Shown here: in pieces, positions 1 through 8,741 of the stretch
Numbering within the stretch: the stretch's first letter is position 1
Layout: every line of letters begins with the position of its first letter
Source: Acetobacter senegalensis
GTDB lineage: Bacteria > Pseudomonadota > Alphaproteobacteria > Acetobacterales > Acetobacteraceae
Assembly: GCF_001580995.1 (NCBI RefSeq)
Contig: NZ_LHZU01000148.1
Coordinates: 174,207-238,206 of the forward strand
DNA: 64,000 nucleotides
Direction of reading: 5' to 3'
Translations under genes and position numbers: made by a program
The notes under the pieces: model-generated
The model's input: only the letters and a program-made list of their open reading frames with translations
Database searches by the model: none
What the model was told of the DNA's origin: nothing

Positions 1-2
1 CT

Positions 3-836
3 GGCGCGGAACTGACACGACACCCGGATATCAAGGCGATCGCCTTTGTTGGGGAAAGTGGAACTGGTTCGCTGATCATGAAGCAGGCCGCAGATACTCT
101 GAAGCGTTTTCATTTTGAACTCGGCGGGAAAAATCCAATTATTGTCTTTGCTGACGCGGACTTGGAACGTGCAGCAGATGCGGCTTTGTTCATGATTTAC
201 TCTCTCAATGGGGAGCGGTGTACTTCATCTTCACGTCTTCTGGTGGAGGCAAGCATCTATGACAAGTTTACCGCTACTCTTGCCGAGCGTGTAAAGACCA
301 TAAAAGTAGGGCATCCGCTAGATCCAGCCACGGTTGTCGGTCCGCTTATTCATCCGGTTCATGAAAAGAAAGTTCTTGAATATATCGGGATCGGTAAGGA
401 AGAAGGTGCCACGATAGCTGCCGGTGGTGGAAAGGCCGATGGTCCTGGTGGTGGATGTTATGTTGCCCCTACACTTTTCACACATGCAACCAACAATATG
501 CGCATTGCGCAGGAAGAAATCTTTGGCCCAGTTCTGACCGCAATTCCCTTCCAATCGGAAGATGAGGCCGTTCTTCTGGCGAATGACACCCAATACGGAC
601 TTGCTGCTTATCTTTGGACTTCAGATGTTACCAGATCCTTCCGTGTTTCGGACAAGCTTGAGGCCGGCATGATCTGGGTGAATTCAGAGAATGTGCGGCA
701 CCTCGATACACCGTTTGGCGGTGTCAAAGCCTCCGGCATAGGCCGCGATGGCGGAGACTGGTCATTCGATTTTTATATGGAAACCAAGAATGTTTCCTTT
801 GCAACAGGCGTCCACACTATTCCGAAACTGGCCTGA
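3..836 (+). CDS. hpaE: 5-carboxymethyl-2-hydroxymuconate semialdehyde dehydrogenase (3' part)
   Basis: NAD-dependent aldehyde dehydrogenase that should oxidise the ring-cleavage product of homoprotocatechuate to 5-carboxymethyl-2-hydroxymuconate. The frame is open from base 3, so the gene starts before the window; the ATG at 78 is internal. Visible are the GxTxxG-like cofactor stretch at the very start, the ELGGKNP segment with the general-base Glu (about residue 39 of the visible part), the catalytic Cys in NGERCTSS (about residue 73) and the EEIFGPV motif. 277 residues are visible of roughly 490 expected. The family alone does not fix the substrate; the assignment to hpaE rests on hpaD following 77 bases later and on the rest of the operon. 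Confidence 0.85.
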   Translation, partial: GAELTRHPDIKAIAFVGESGTGSLIMKQAADTLKRFHFELGGKNPIIVFADADLERAADAALFMIYSLNGERCTSSSRLLVEASIYDKFTATLAERVKTIKVGHPLDPATVVGPLIHPVHEKKVLEYIGIGKEEGATIAAGGGKADGPGGGCYVAPTLFTHATNNMRIAQEEIFGPVLTAIPFQSEDEAVLLANDTQYGLAAYLWTSDVTRSFRVSDKLEAGMIWVNSENVRHLDTPFGGVKASGIGRDGGDWSFDFYMETKNVSFATGVHTIPKLA

Positions 837-913
837 CAGGCCGGGTTTTCGGACTTCATAAAAATAAAAATCGTACCTGACAGGACCGTCAGACAAACGA
901 GTGGAGAATAAGA

Positions 914-1894
914 ATGCCGATCAGCCCGTTCAACCTTTACCCAGATTTCAATATTCTGCGTCTTAGCCATGTCGAACTGGTGGTGACCGATCTGGCCCGC
1001 AGCCGTACCTATTACGCGGACCTGCTCGGTTTGCAGGTCACAGACGAAGATGCAGATCATGTCTATCTGCGTGCGCTTGAGGAGCGGGGACATCACTGCA
1101 TGGTGTTACGCCGCGGTGAGAAAGGAGAAGTCGGTTATCTGGGTCTTAAAGTTTTTTCAGAAGAAGATCTGGACAAGGCGGAGCGGTACTTCCGCAATCT
1201 GGATCATAAGGTCGAGTGGATCGAGCGCCCCTATCAGGGGCGTACTCTGCGGACGCACGATAATTTCGGTATCCCGCTCGAACTCTACTTCAAAATGGAC
1301 CGTCTGGAGCCGATTCACCAGAAATATGCGCTCTATCACGGGGTAAAACCGCTACGCATTGACCATTTCAACTGCTTTTCACCCGATGTTGATGCATCGG
1401 TCGAGTTTTATAATAATTTAGGCTTCCGCGTGACAGAATATACGGAAGACGAAAGCACAGGCCGCTTATGGGCAGCCTGGATGCACCGCAAGGGTGGTGT
1501 GCACGACATGGCGTTCACAAGTGGTGTCGGGCCGCGCCTACACCACACAGCTTTCTGGGTGCCGACCCCACTGAATATCATTGATCTCCTCGATCTGATG
1601 TCCACCACCGGTTATCTTGCCAATATCGAACGTGGCCCTGGTCGTCATGGAATTTCCAACGCGTTCTTCCTGTATTTGCTTGATCCGGATGGACACCGCA
1701 CAGAAATCTACTGCTCGGACTATCAGACGGTCGATCCTGATCTCGAACCAATCAAATGGCAATTAACAGACCCTCAGCGCCAGACATTGTGGGGAGCACC
1801 GGCGCCTAGATCATGGTTTGAACATGGTAGCGAATTCCGAGGTCTTGAAACGAGGCAGCCTGTGGCGACGGCCAGCCCGATCATCGCGCCGTAA
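914..1894 (+). CDS. hpaD: 3,4-dihydroxyphenylacetate 2,3-dioxygenase, VOC (type I extradiol) family
   Basis: Extradiol dioxygenase that opens the ring of homoprotocatechuate (3,4-dihydroxyphenylacetate). Two vicinal-oxygen-chelate modules are seen, about residues 15-130 and 145-275. The expected metal ligands are present: His near 151 (IDHFN), His near 211 (RLHHTAF) and Glu near 264 (HRTEIY). The body is closely like the homoprotocatechuate 2,3-dioxygenases of the Brevibacterium/Arthrobacter type, including WAAWMHRKGGVHD and ERGPGRHG. This is not the LigB-type HpaD of E. coli. The start at 914 follows GTGGAGAA (GGAG). It sits between hpaE and the succinate-semialdehyde dehydrogenase gene on the same strand, which supports the pathway call. 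326 residues is somewhat shorter than the Gram-positive enzymes. Confidence 0.93.
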   Translation: MPISPFNLYPDFNILRLSHVELVVTDLARSRTYYADLLGLQVTDEDADHVYLRALEERGHHCMVLRRGEKGEVGYLGLKVFSEEDLDKAERYFRNLDHKVEWIERPYQGRTLRTHDNFGIPLELYFKMDRLEPIHQKYALYHGVKPLRIDHFNCFSPDVDASVEFYNNLGFRVTEYTEDESTGRLWAAWMHRKGGVHDMAFTSGVGPRLHHTAFWVPTPLNIIDLLDLMSTTGYLANIERGPGRHGISNAFFLYLLDPDGHRTEIYCSDYQTVDPDLEPIKWQLTDPQRQTLWGAPAPRSWFEHGSEFRGLETRQPVATASPIIAP

Positions 1895-1910
1895 GAAAAG
1901 AGATCGGGCC

Positions 1911-3365
1911 ATGAAGCTTCAGGATCCATCCCTGTTTCGGGAAGCTGCGCTGGTGGGTGACCGCTGGGTTGCGGCGTCATCGTCATCTTCCATCCCTGTA
2001 ACCGATCCTGCGACAGGACAGCTTATTGGCTCGGTCCCTGATCTTGGTGAGGCAGAAACAGCAGAGTCAATATCGGCCGCTGTGCGTGCCCAGCGGACTT
2101 GGGCAGCCCGCACAGCAGCCGAACGCGCTGCCTTTCTGCGTCGGTGGTATGATCTCGTCATGGCCAGTAAGGCCGATCTTGCCAGAATCATGACGTTCGA
2201 ACAGGGAAAGCCCCTAAAGGAAGCAGAGGGCGAAATTGAGTATGGAGCCAGCTTTATCCTCTGGTTTGCCGAGGAGGCTCGCCGCCTGTATGGTGATCTC
2301 ATTCCGGGGCATCAAGCCGATAAGCGTATTCTGGTAGCCCGCCAACCCGTTGGCGTTGTTGCGGCGATCACGCCCTGGAATTTCCCCAATGCGATGATTA
2401 CGCGCAAAGTCGCCCCGGCTTTGGCCGCTGGCTGTGCTATCGTGCTCAAACCGGCAATACAGACACCGTTCTCAGCCATTGCCTTGGCGATTCTGGCGGA
2501 AAGAGCGGGTCTTCCCGCAGGACTTTTCAGTGTCATTACCGGAGGCGCCAGAGAAATTGGCGCGGAGATGACATCGAATCCTGCCGTGCGTAAACTGACG
2601 TTTACCGGATCAACCGAGGTTGGTGCGCTTTTATATGCTCAATGTGCGCCGACAATCAAAAAACTCGGTCTTGAACTGGGCGGAAACGCACCTCTGATCG
2701 TGTTCGACGATGCAGATGTTGATGCCGCCGTGGACGGCACACTGATTGCGAAATTCAGAAATAATGGTCAGACCTGCGTGTGTGCAAACCGGCTTTATAT
2801 CCAGTCAGGTGTTTATGACCACTTCGCAGAAGCCCTGACTAAAAAAATCACGTCCCTGAAAACAGGAAACGGTTTCGCGGAAGACGTTACATTCGGCCCG
2901 CTTATCGACAATGCTGCTGTGGAGAAGGTCAGAGAGCATATTACAGATGCGATTGAACATGGCGCATGTGTTCTTGCGGGTGGAAAATCACATGCGCTGG
3001 GCGGACTGTTTTTTGAGCCAACCGTGCTAACCGACGTGACCAGTCAGATGCGTGTGGTCCACGAAGAAACTTTTGGGCCTTTAGCTCCGCTGATCCGTTT
3101 TGAGACAGAGGAGGAAGTGATAGCTGCCGCAAACGATACTGAATTTGGACTGGCATCCTATGTATTCACACGTGATGTCGCTCGGGTCTTTCGCGTGAGC
3201 GAAGCACTCGAATACGGAATGGTGGGTGTTAACACAGGAGCTATCTCAACCGCGGAAGCACCTTTCGGCGGAATCAAGATGTCCGGCCTCGGACGGGAAG
3301 GCTCGCGATACGGTCTCGATGACTTTACAGAGCTCAAATATATCTGCCTTGGCGGCATTGCCTGA
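1911..3365 (+). CDS. gabD: succinate-semialdehyde dehydrogenase of the hpa operon
   Basis: Aldehyde dehydrogenase of 484 residues in the GabD group. In this pathway it would oxidise succinate semialdehyde, the product of HpaI, to succinate. Motifs: TPWNFP near 155, FTGST near 231, ELGGNAP with the general-base Glu near 256, and the GabD-type catalytic Cys segment GQTCVCANR near 289. A start at 1818 is possible in frame but would overlap hpaD by 77 bases; the ATG at 1911 lies 16 bases after the hpaD stop, gives the family's usual N-terminus and is preferred. A second GabD-like gene lies at 29981 on the other strand, so this copy is probably dedicated to aromatic catabolism. Confidence 0.88.
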   Translation: MKLQDPSLFREAALVGDRWVAASSSSSIPVTDPATGQLIGSVPDLGEAETAESISAAVRAQRTWAARTAAERAAFLRRWYDLVMASKADLARIMTFEQGKPLKEAEGEIEYGASFILWFAEEARRLYGDLIPGHQADKRILVARQPVGVVAAITPWNFPNAMITRKVAPALAAGCAIVLKPAIQTPFSAIALAILAERAGLPAGLFSVITGGAREIGAEMTSNPAVRKLTFTGSTEVGALLYAQCAPTIKKLGLELGGNAPLIVFDDADVDAAVDGTLIAKFRNNGQTCVCANRLYIQSGVYDHFAEALTKKITSLKTGNGFAEDVTFGPLIDNAAVEKVREHITDAIEHGACVLAGGKSHALGGLFFEPTVLTDVTSQMRVVHEETFGPLAPLIRFETEEEVIAAANDTEFGLASYVFTRDVARVFRVSEALEYGMVGVNTGAISTAEAPFGGIKMSGLGREGSRYGLDDFTELKYICLGGIA

Positions 3366-3385
3366 TCAGAAAGCGAAATTTTTCC

Positions 3386-4255
3386 ATGACTGCAAAATTT
3401 CTTACTTTTTCCTATGAGAATGTAACCCTCTACGGATTACTTCATGATCGGGGAATCACGGATTTATCGCGCCTCTATGGTGATCGGTGGCCCGGCCTGC
3501 GAGAGGTTATCGAAGCAGGCGCGCTGAGCGAACTGGCAACATCCGCGCCACGGTTGGTCGATTTCCGTGAAGAGGATATTCGCTACGAAATTCCTGTTAC
3601 CAATCCAGAAAAAATTATATGCGTCGGCGTTAATTTTCCCGATCGCAACGAAGAATACAAGGATGGTCAGGCTGCGCCGTCCAATCCGTCCCTGTTTATT
3701 CGCTTTCCGCGCAGTTTCGTAGGCCATAAAGAGGCTCTGATAAGACCACCGGAATCTTTACAGCTCGACTATGAAGGGGAAATCGTCCTCGTAATAGGGA
3801 AGGCTGGACGGCGAATCTCTCAGGAAAATGCTCTTGATCACGTCGCCGCTCTGACCCTCTGTAACGAGGGCACGATCCGTGATTGGGTCAGGCATGCGAA
3901 ATTCAATGTTACACAGGGGAAAAATTTCGATCGCACTGGTTCAATCGGTCCTTGGCTGATTCCATTTACCTCAGAAGATCAAATCCGCGATATCGCGTTG
4001 AGCACCCGTGTCAATGGTGAGATCCGTCAGCAGGACCGTACCTCGAGGATGATCTTTTCTTTCAAGAAAATTATTTCCTACATATCAACCTTTACAACAC
4101 TTGTTCCTGGCGATGTCATTGTCACCGGAACACCAACAGGAGCGGGAGCCCGCTTCGATCCGCCAGTGTGGCTGACGCCTGGCGATGTCATTGAAGTTGC
4201 TGCCGACGGGCTGGGTGTTCTTCGTAATTCCGTTGCTGATGAGGAGCTGACGTAA
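3386..4255 (+). CDS. hpaG: fumarylacetoacetate hydrolase family protein, HpaG-like isomerase/decarboxylase
   Basis: A 289-residue FAH-fold protein with an N-terminal extension (1-70) and the FAH catalytic domain from about 75 (ICVGVNF) to the end. The acidic metal-site region DYEGEIVLVIG and the C-terminal GDVIVTGTPTGAG turn are typical. In the homoprotocatechuate pathway this fold decarboxylates 5-oxopent-3-ene-1,2,5-tricarboxylate and/or isomerises the product. E. coli HpaG is a duplicated protein of about 430 residues; here there is only one domain, so one of the two activities may reside elsewhere. It lies 20 bases after the dehydrogenase gene and shares one base with hpaH (TAATG), so it is translationally coupled. 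Alternative: a generic FAH-family hydrolase. Confidence 0.78.
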   Translation: MTAKFLTFSYENVTLYGLLHDRGITDLSRLYGDRWPGLREVIEAGALSELATSAPRLVDFREEDIRYEIPVTNPEKIICVGVNFPDRNEEYKDGQAAPSNPSLFIRFPRSFVGHKEALIRPPESLQLDYEGEIVLVIGKAGRRISQENALDHVAALTLCNEGTIRDWVRHAKFNVTQGKNFDRTGSIGPWLIPFTSEDQIRDIALSTRVNGEIRQQDRTSRMIFSFKKIISYISTFTTLVPGDVIVTGTPTGAGARFDPPVWLTPGDVIEVAADGLGVLRNSVADEELT

Positions 4256-5058
4256 TGCTGTCTCCCGAACAGATCAGAGCAGAAGCAGATAAACTGGATG
4301 AGGCAGAAAAAACACGAATACAGACGGGGCTGATTTCCCAACGCTATCCCGATGCTTGTCTTGATGATGCCTACGCCATTCAGGATGCCTGGGTCAGCCG
4401 TAAGATGGCGTCAGGACGAAAAATCATAGGATGGAAGATTGGCCTGACATCAAAAGCCATGCAATACGCATTGAACATCGATACACCTGATTCAGGCGTT
4501 CTTCTTGATGACATGCATTTTGATGATGGTGCCGAAATACCTGCTGATCGGTTCATTCAGCCAAGGATTGAGGCCGAACTTGCTTTCGTGATGAAAAAAT
4601 CACTCCGTGGACCCGGAGTCAGCATGTTCGATGTCATTGCCGCGACGGATTATATCGTTCCAGCACTTGAAATTCTCGATACGAGGATCGTACGTGTGGA
4701 TCGTGAAACGGGTCACGCACGGACAATTATCGACACCATTTCGGATAACGCTGCCAATGCAGGCATTGTCCTTGGTTCCGTTCCGGCGGTCCTCGATAAA
4801 ATCGACATCCGATGGGTGGGCGCGATTGTTTTCCGAAACGCGGTTGTTGAGGAAACTGGGCTGGGAGCAGGCGTACTCAATCATCCCGCACGCGGTGTGG
4901 CATGGTTGGCAAACCGGCTGGCGCAATATGGCGGCGGCATCAATGCAGGTCAGATTGTTCTCGCAGGGTCCTTCATCCGCCCGGTCGAAGCCCGGCACGG
5001 TGATACGATAACGGCTGATTATGGTCCTCTTGGAACAGTAAGCTGCTTTTTTAGATAA
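4255..5058 (+). CDS. hpaH: 2-oxo-hepta-3-ene-1,7-dioate hydratase
   Basis: Hydratase of the FAH/MhpD-like family (267 residues) that adds water to 2-oxohept-3-enedioate to give 4-hydroxy-2-oxoheptanedioate, the substrate of HpaI. Family features seen are GWKIGLTS near 60, the metal-site stretch [10 protein letters not shown] near 103-112, and the C-terminal [10 protein letters not shown] motif. The start ATG overlaps the hpaG stop by one base. The order hpaG-hpaH-hpaI matches characterised 4-hydroxyphenylacetate operons. Paralogous 2-oxopent-4-enoate hydratases have the same fold, so specificity rests on the neighbours. Confidence 0.9.
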   Translation: MLSPEQIRAEADKLDEAEKTRIQTGLISQRYPDACLDDAYAIQDAWVSRKMASGRKIIGWKIGLTSKAMQYALNIDTPDSGVLLDDMHFDDGAEIPADRFIQPRIEAELAFVMKKSLRGPGVSMFDVIAATDYIVPALEILDTRIVRVDRETGHARTIIDTISDNAANAGIVLGSVPAVLDKIDIRWVGAIVFRNAVVEETGLGAGVLNHPARGVAWLANRLAQYGGGINAGQIVLAGSFIRPVEARHGDTITADYGPLGTVSCFFR

Positions 5059-5069
5059 GGAGTGTCTTG

Positions 5070-5843
5070 ATGTCGGCACCAGTGAATGAATTCAAAAAGG
5101 CTCTGCGTTCTGGGGAGTGCCAGTTTGGGTTGTGGGTGGCTCTTGCCAATGCCTATACAGCCGAAATATGCGCTGGAGCAGGGTATGACTGGCTGCTGAT
5201 TGACGGTGAGCATGCGCCAAACGATATCCGCAGTATCATGGCGCAGTTGCAAGCCATTGAAGGAAGTAGCAGTCACGCCATTGTCAGGCCGCCTGTTGGT
5301 GAGACCTGGATGATCAAACAGCTTCTTGATATCGGGGCACAGAGCATCCTTGTTCCAATGGTCGAAAGCGCTGGTCAAGCGCGTGAGCTTGTGCGCGCAG
5401 TTCATTACGCGCCGCAGGGTGTGCGCGGTGTGGGTGCCGCCCTTGCGCGCGCTTCTCGTTTCAACCGTGTGTCTGATTATCTCCAGACCGCAGGAAACGA
5501 AATTTGTCTGTTGCTACAGGTGGAAAGCCGCCTCGGCCTTGCGGCCCTGGATGAAATCTGTGCTGTTGAAGGTATTGACGGAGTGTTTGTCGGGCCAGCA
5601 GATCTTGCCGCAGATCTCGGTTATATCGGGCGACCAGGAGAGCCGGAAGTTCAGCGCCACATCGAAGAGGCTCTACAAAAAATTATTTCTCATGGAAAGG
5701 CTGCGGGCATTCTGACAGCGGATCCTGTTCTAGCGAGGAATTACGTGTCCGCAGGGGCAACCTTTGTTGCCATCGGCACCGATGTTGGTCTGCTGGCCGG
5801 GGGAGGCTCCCGTCTTCTGGAAGATTTCAAAAAAACACTCTGA
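5070..5843 (+). CDS. hpaI: 4-hydroxy-2-oxoheptanedioate aldolase
   Basis: Class II (metal-dependent) aldolase of the HpcH/HpaI family, 257 residues. It splits 4-hydroxy-2-oxoheptanedioate into pyruvate and succinate semialdehyde. Visible hallmarks are [10 protein letters not shown] with the catalytic His near 48, the PMVESAGQA and QVESRLGL metal-site strands, and [12 protein letters not shown] near 171-182. An in-frame TTG at 5067 precedes the ATG at 5070; AAGGAG at 5057-5062 sits 7 bases before the ATG, so 5070 is chosen. It is the last gene of the hpa operon; IS5 debris begins about 45 bases downstream. Confidence 0.92.
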   Translation: MSAPVNEFKKALRSGECQFGLWVALANAYTAEICAGAGYDWLLIDGEHAPNDIRSIMAQLQAIEGSSSHAIVRPPVGETWMIKQLLDIGAQSILVPMVESAGQARELVRAVHYAPQGVRGVGAALARASRFNRVSDYLQTAGNEICLLLQVESRLGLAALDEICAVEGIDGVFVGPADLAADLGYIGRPGEPEVQRHIEEALQKIISHGKAAGILTADPVLARNYVSAGATFVAIGTDVGLLAGGGSRLLEDFKKTL

Positions 5844-5868
5844 TTCTTTTTCAGAAGAGACTTAATAT

Positions 5869-5893
5869 GATGAAGAGCCGGTCATGCTTCATC
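5869..5893 (+). terminator. possible weak terminator hairpin after hpaI
   Basis: A 7-bp inverted repeat (GATGAAG at 5869-5875, CTTCATC at 5887-5893) with an 11-base loop, 26 bases after the hpaI stop. There is no clean T-run and the right arm touches the transposase shard, so it may be chance. Confidence 0.25.
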
Positions 5894-5954
5894 TTCTAAT
5901 GAAAGCCTCATTGGCCTTCGACTGATAGGCCGTATCATCCCCGACATCAGATCC
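5889..5954 (-). pseudogene. shard of an IS5-family transposase
   Basis: Read on the minus strand this gives SDVGDDTAYQSKANEAFIRR then stop, which aligns with SDVWADTAYRSKANEDFMEK in the transposase at 6546-7626. The D-T-A-Y-x-S-K-A-N-E core is the second catalytic Asp region of IS5-type transposases. Only about 22 codons are convincing; similarity may trail weakly to about 5985. It has different substitutions from the neighbouring copy, so it is a separate, older insertion rather than a recent partial duplication. Confidence 0.75.
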
Positions 5955-6413
5955 CCTTGGGTCAGGGTTTTCCTGCCACAGGGCCTTTAACGGTGTTTTT
6001 TTGGTGGTTCAGTTATCGTTATCCGATCTACTCGCAGTTTGGCTTAGGAGCGGATCAAAAATCAACGTTTTTTAGATTAACTGCTGGAAATGCTTGAAAA
6101 AATTAGCATCGTGTGCGGGGTTTGAACTCGTATTACCATCATGAAAAGGCAATAAAGATTGGCTGATAGACTGAGGTTATGTTAGTGATATTCCGATAAC
6201 GAAACATCACAATATTGCTGATGGTCTCGGGATACAACCAGACTTCACACCATAGTGGGCTCAGGTTGGGGCGAAACTGTTGCGTTCCTTGTCAGTTATC
6301 TGTCTCCTTCTTGAGTGTGGCATGTAGCAGCAGTTCGGTGATCAAAGTTATCTATTGGGCTTCTGTGCATTATATTTGCATATTCACATGAAATATCACT
6401 TATGATTGACTTA
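5955..6413. other. non-coding gap between hpa operon and IS5-family element
   Basis: About 460 bases without a supportable gene. Short open frames exist on both strands but have no ribosome site or recognisable protein. The region between two transposase relics is probably further insertion debris, but I cannot align it to anything. Confidence 0.4.
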
Positions 6414-7703
6414 GAGGGATCGAAGAACCGTTTTTTTGAACTCCTGTTGCCTGATTTCAGGGCTATGACGTTTTGATTGATGGTTGTCAGGGTAATTTTT
6501 TCTCTGCGTTTTGATCCGTGAGGGGATATTGCCCCCGCTGAGCTGCTACGCGGTCGCACTGATCCGCTCCAGGAAGATAAAGCGGCGCATGTTGTAGACG
6601 ATGTTGGCCAGCCCAATTTTCATGGTGGCCCGTGTGATACCGACGGTGCGTATGAACAATCCCATCTGTGATTTCTGATCGGCAAAAACATGCTCGACAC
6701 GCGACCGGATAACGGACTTGCCCGTATTGGACCGCTGGATATGACAGGGCATAGACTTGAGATGAGGCTTTTTCCTGTGAACCCTGGAGACAAAGCCATG
6801 CTTTTCCATGAAGTCCTCATTGGCTTTTGAGCGGTAGGCTGTATCTGCCCAGACATCAGACGCTGTATTGCTGCGGTCGAGCAGGCCTTCTCTCACTCTG
6901 GCACCATCGCTGGCGGCGGCATCCGTCGTCTTCCATTTGCGGATCAGCCGAAACTTTCGGTCGATGGAAATATGCGATTTATAGCCAAAGAAAGGGATGG
7001 CGAGATCCGTTGACGGGATCGTTCCGTCATCCTGCCGTTTTGCCTTGGTGAATTTCAGGGGCCAGCATGCATGACGATCCTTGAGGGATAGCTTTGCGGG
7101 TTTGTCCCGCCAGTCTTGTGGGATCCGTTCCACCCGAAGATCCGCCTTCTCCGCGTTGGTGTTGCGCTGCTTTGGAGCAGCCACCAGTGTTGCGTCCAGG
7201 ATCTGGCCTGCCATCGGGAGATAACCAGCGTTTCGTAGGGTTGCGTCAAAGCGATTGAACAGGCCATCGATCGCACCCGCCTGTGTCAGACGCTCGCGAA
7301 AGAGCCAGACCGTTTTGGCATCCGGTACCCGGTCCGACAGCTCCAGACCAAGGAAACGCATAAAAGACAGCCGGTCGTTGATCAGGTATTCTGTTCGTCA
7401 TCAGACAAATTGTTCAGCGTCTGGATCACCAGTATCTTGAACATCAGAACCACACATCAAAGGGCGGACGCCCGCCTTTTCTTCCATCCGAATAGGCCAG
7501 AGCCTGATCCAGATCAGGGCGGAACACCTCAAAATCCACAGTCCGGGAAAACGCTTCAAGCTGATCGCCAAGCCCGCTCAAACGAGCAAGCCGCTCTTCA
7601 ACATCAAAGAAACCCAGCTGCTTCATTATTCATCCACCCAATCACCACAGGGGGCATGGAATCACAGATACGCACTCAAAACCATGGAGTTTTTAGAACC
7701 CTC
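6414..7703 (-). mobile_element. IS5-family insertion sequence, frame-broken
   Basis: About 1.29 kb bounded by imperfect inverted repeats: GAGGGATCGAAGAACC at 6414-6429, and the reverse complement of GAGGGTTCTAAAAACT at 7688-7703 (12 of 16 positions agree). The left repeat recurs with one change at the end of the relic near 16184, and a right-type 5' end recurs at 45871, which supports these boundaries. The left flank reads CTTA just before the repeat, as it does at 45871; the right flank (CAATTTA) does not give a matching target duplication, hinting at rearrangement. The single transposase gene inside is disrupted. Confidence 0.6.
6546..7626 (-). pseudogene. IS5-family DDE transposase with two compensating frameshifts
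   Basis: The N-terminal part (7626 down to about 7450) encodes MKQLGFFDVEERLARLSG and ends in FDVWF-stop. The C-terminal part (7361-6546, 271 residues) carries the DDE catalytic core, including LDATLVAAPKQR with the first Asp, ADTAYRSKANE with the second Asp, and RVEHVFADQKSQMG with the catalytic Glu. The sequence between them still reads as VLMFKILVIQTLNNLSDDE in a third frame. So there is an apparent 2-base insertion near 7450 (GTGTG) and a one-base loss near 7395. Only an unlikely double frameshift would give full-length protein, so this copy is probably inactive. Similar fragments lie at 5889, 15910 and 45871. Confidence 0.85.
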
Positions 7704-7743
7704 CAATTTATTTCTGAAACAAAAAAGTATTCAAAATTCTGAT

Positions 7744-8625
7744 TTATGATGTGGGGAGTGTGTGTTGATCCAGTAGGGCTACATTTTCATGAATGGCTTT
7801 GATTAACGCATCTACGGCCTGATTATCTTGCTTTATTTTCTGATACTCCAGACTAAAAGGCAGATCAGATAGCGGTGGTAAATCGGCCGCAATAGCGTCG
7901 ACAATTTTTACACCGTCTGGAATAAAATGACGTCCAAAAACCGAAACGCCAAGCCCTGCGATAACACCGGCTCGTAACCCTGTAATACTTAAGCTTGTAT
8001 GTGTAATGACGAACGGAATGTGAGCAGCGCTTAGGGCTTCAAGGGCCATACTACGGCTGACGCTTGGTTCCGGGTGCAATGCAAGAGGAAGAGGACGCTG
8101 TTTGCAAAGATCCGGTTCGTCAGGGGAAATCACCCAGACGAGAGGATCTGCCATAAGCGGTAAGGCCTGCTGTGTTGATGATCTGGTTTTAACAAGAACG
8201 ATATCAAAAAAACCGGTGTGAAATTTATCAAGTAGATTTCCACTTAACCCAACTTCAACCTGCAATGTGATGCCGGGATAAAAACGGCGAAAACGTCGGA
8301 GAATATCTGGTAGCCTAGATGTGGCAAAGTCTTCAGCAACCCCAAGTCTAACATGTCCGGTTACTCCTGGTGCGGCCAGGTCACGCTCTGCGTCTTCAAT
8401 AGTATTCAGAATACGTCTGGCATGCGGCAGAAAACGTTCTCCTTCTGGCAGAAGGGCGACATGATGTGTTGAACGCAGGAACAACTGTTGTCCAAGTTGC
8501 GATTCAAGTCTGCGTATGTGCTGACTAATGGTGGACTGGGTCAGTCCCATGCGTGCTGCTGCAAAAGTAAAGTTTCTCTCTTCTGCAACCGCAAGAAAGC
8601 TTTCAAGGAGATCAGTATCAATCAT
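7744..8625 (-). CDS. mdcR: LysR-family regulator of the malonate decarboxylase operon
   Basis: LysR-type transcriptional regulator of 293 residues. The winged helix-turn-helix lies at about residues 5-62 (LESFLAVAEERNFTFAAARM, then TQSTISQHIRRLE), followed by a periplasmic-binding-protein-like effector domain from about 90. The in-frame start at 8655 is possible but the ATG at 8625 gives the standard LysR N-terminus (MIDTDLLESF). It is transcribed divergently from mdcA with only 116 bases between, the classic arrangement for a LysR regulator controlling the neighbouring operon. By that context it is the likely activator responding to malonate; this is inferred, not seen. Confidence 0.8.
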   Translation of the reverse strand: MIDTDLLESFLAVAEERNFTFAAARMGLTQSTISQHIRRLESQLGQQLFLRSTHHVALLPEGERFLPHARRILNTIEDAERDLAAPGVTGHVRLGVAEDFATSRLPDILRRFRRFYPGITLQVEVGLSGNLLDKFHTGFFDIVLVKTRSSTQQALPLMADPLVWVISPDEPDLCKQRPLPLALHPEPSVSRSMALEALSAAHIPFVITHTSLSITGLRAGVIAGLGVSVFGRHFIPDGVKIVDAIAADLPPLSDLPFSLEYQKIKQDNQAVDALIKAIHENVALLDQHTLPTS

Positions 8626-8741
8626 AATATAATTATTAAGAAACCAACTCACCAATGTGTCAATAATTTATTCTTCCACTGAATTCTTCTTGGGGCTTAG
8701 TGTGCTTTCAGCCGGATGCAACGTCGAACAGGACTGGATTG
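8626..8741. promoter_or_regulatory. divergent mdcR/mdcA control region
   Basis: A 116-base AT-rich interval between two divergent start codons, containing AATAATATAATTATTAAG-like sequence near the mdcR start. It must hold both promoters and the LysR binding site. I cannot pick a specific T-N11-A box with confidence because the region is so AT-rich. Confidence 0.5.

Noticed and set aside
1818..1910. Longer start for the hpa succinate-semialdehyde dehydrogenase
   Set aside because: It overlaps the end of hpaD, and its extra residues are basic and unlike the family; ATG 1911 fits both spacing and homology.
6100..6300. Possible porin-like coding debris (plus-strand residues ADGLGIQPDFTP)
   Set aside because: A stop follows at once and the similarity to porin C-termini is too weak to support.
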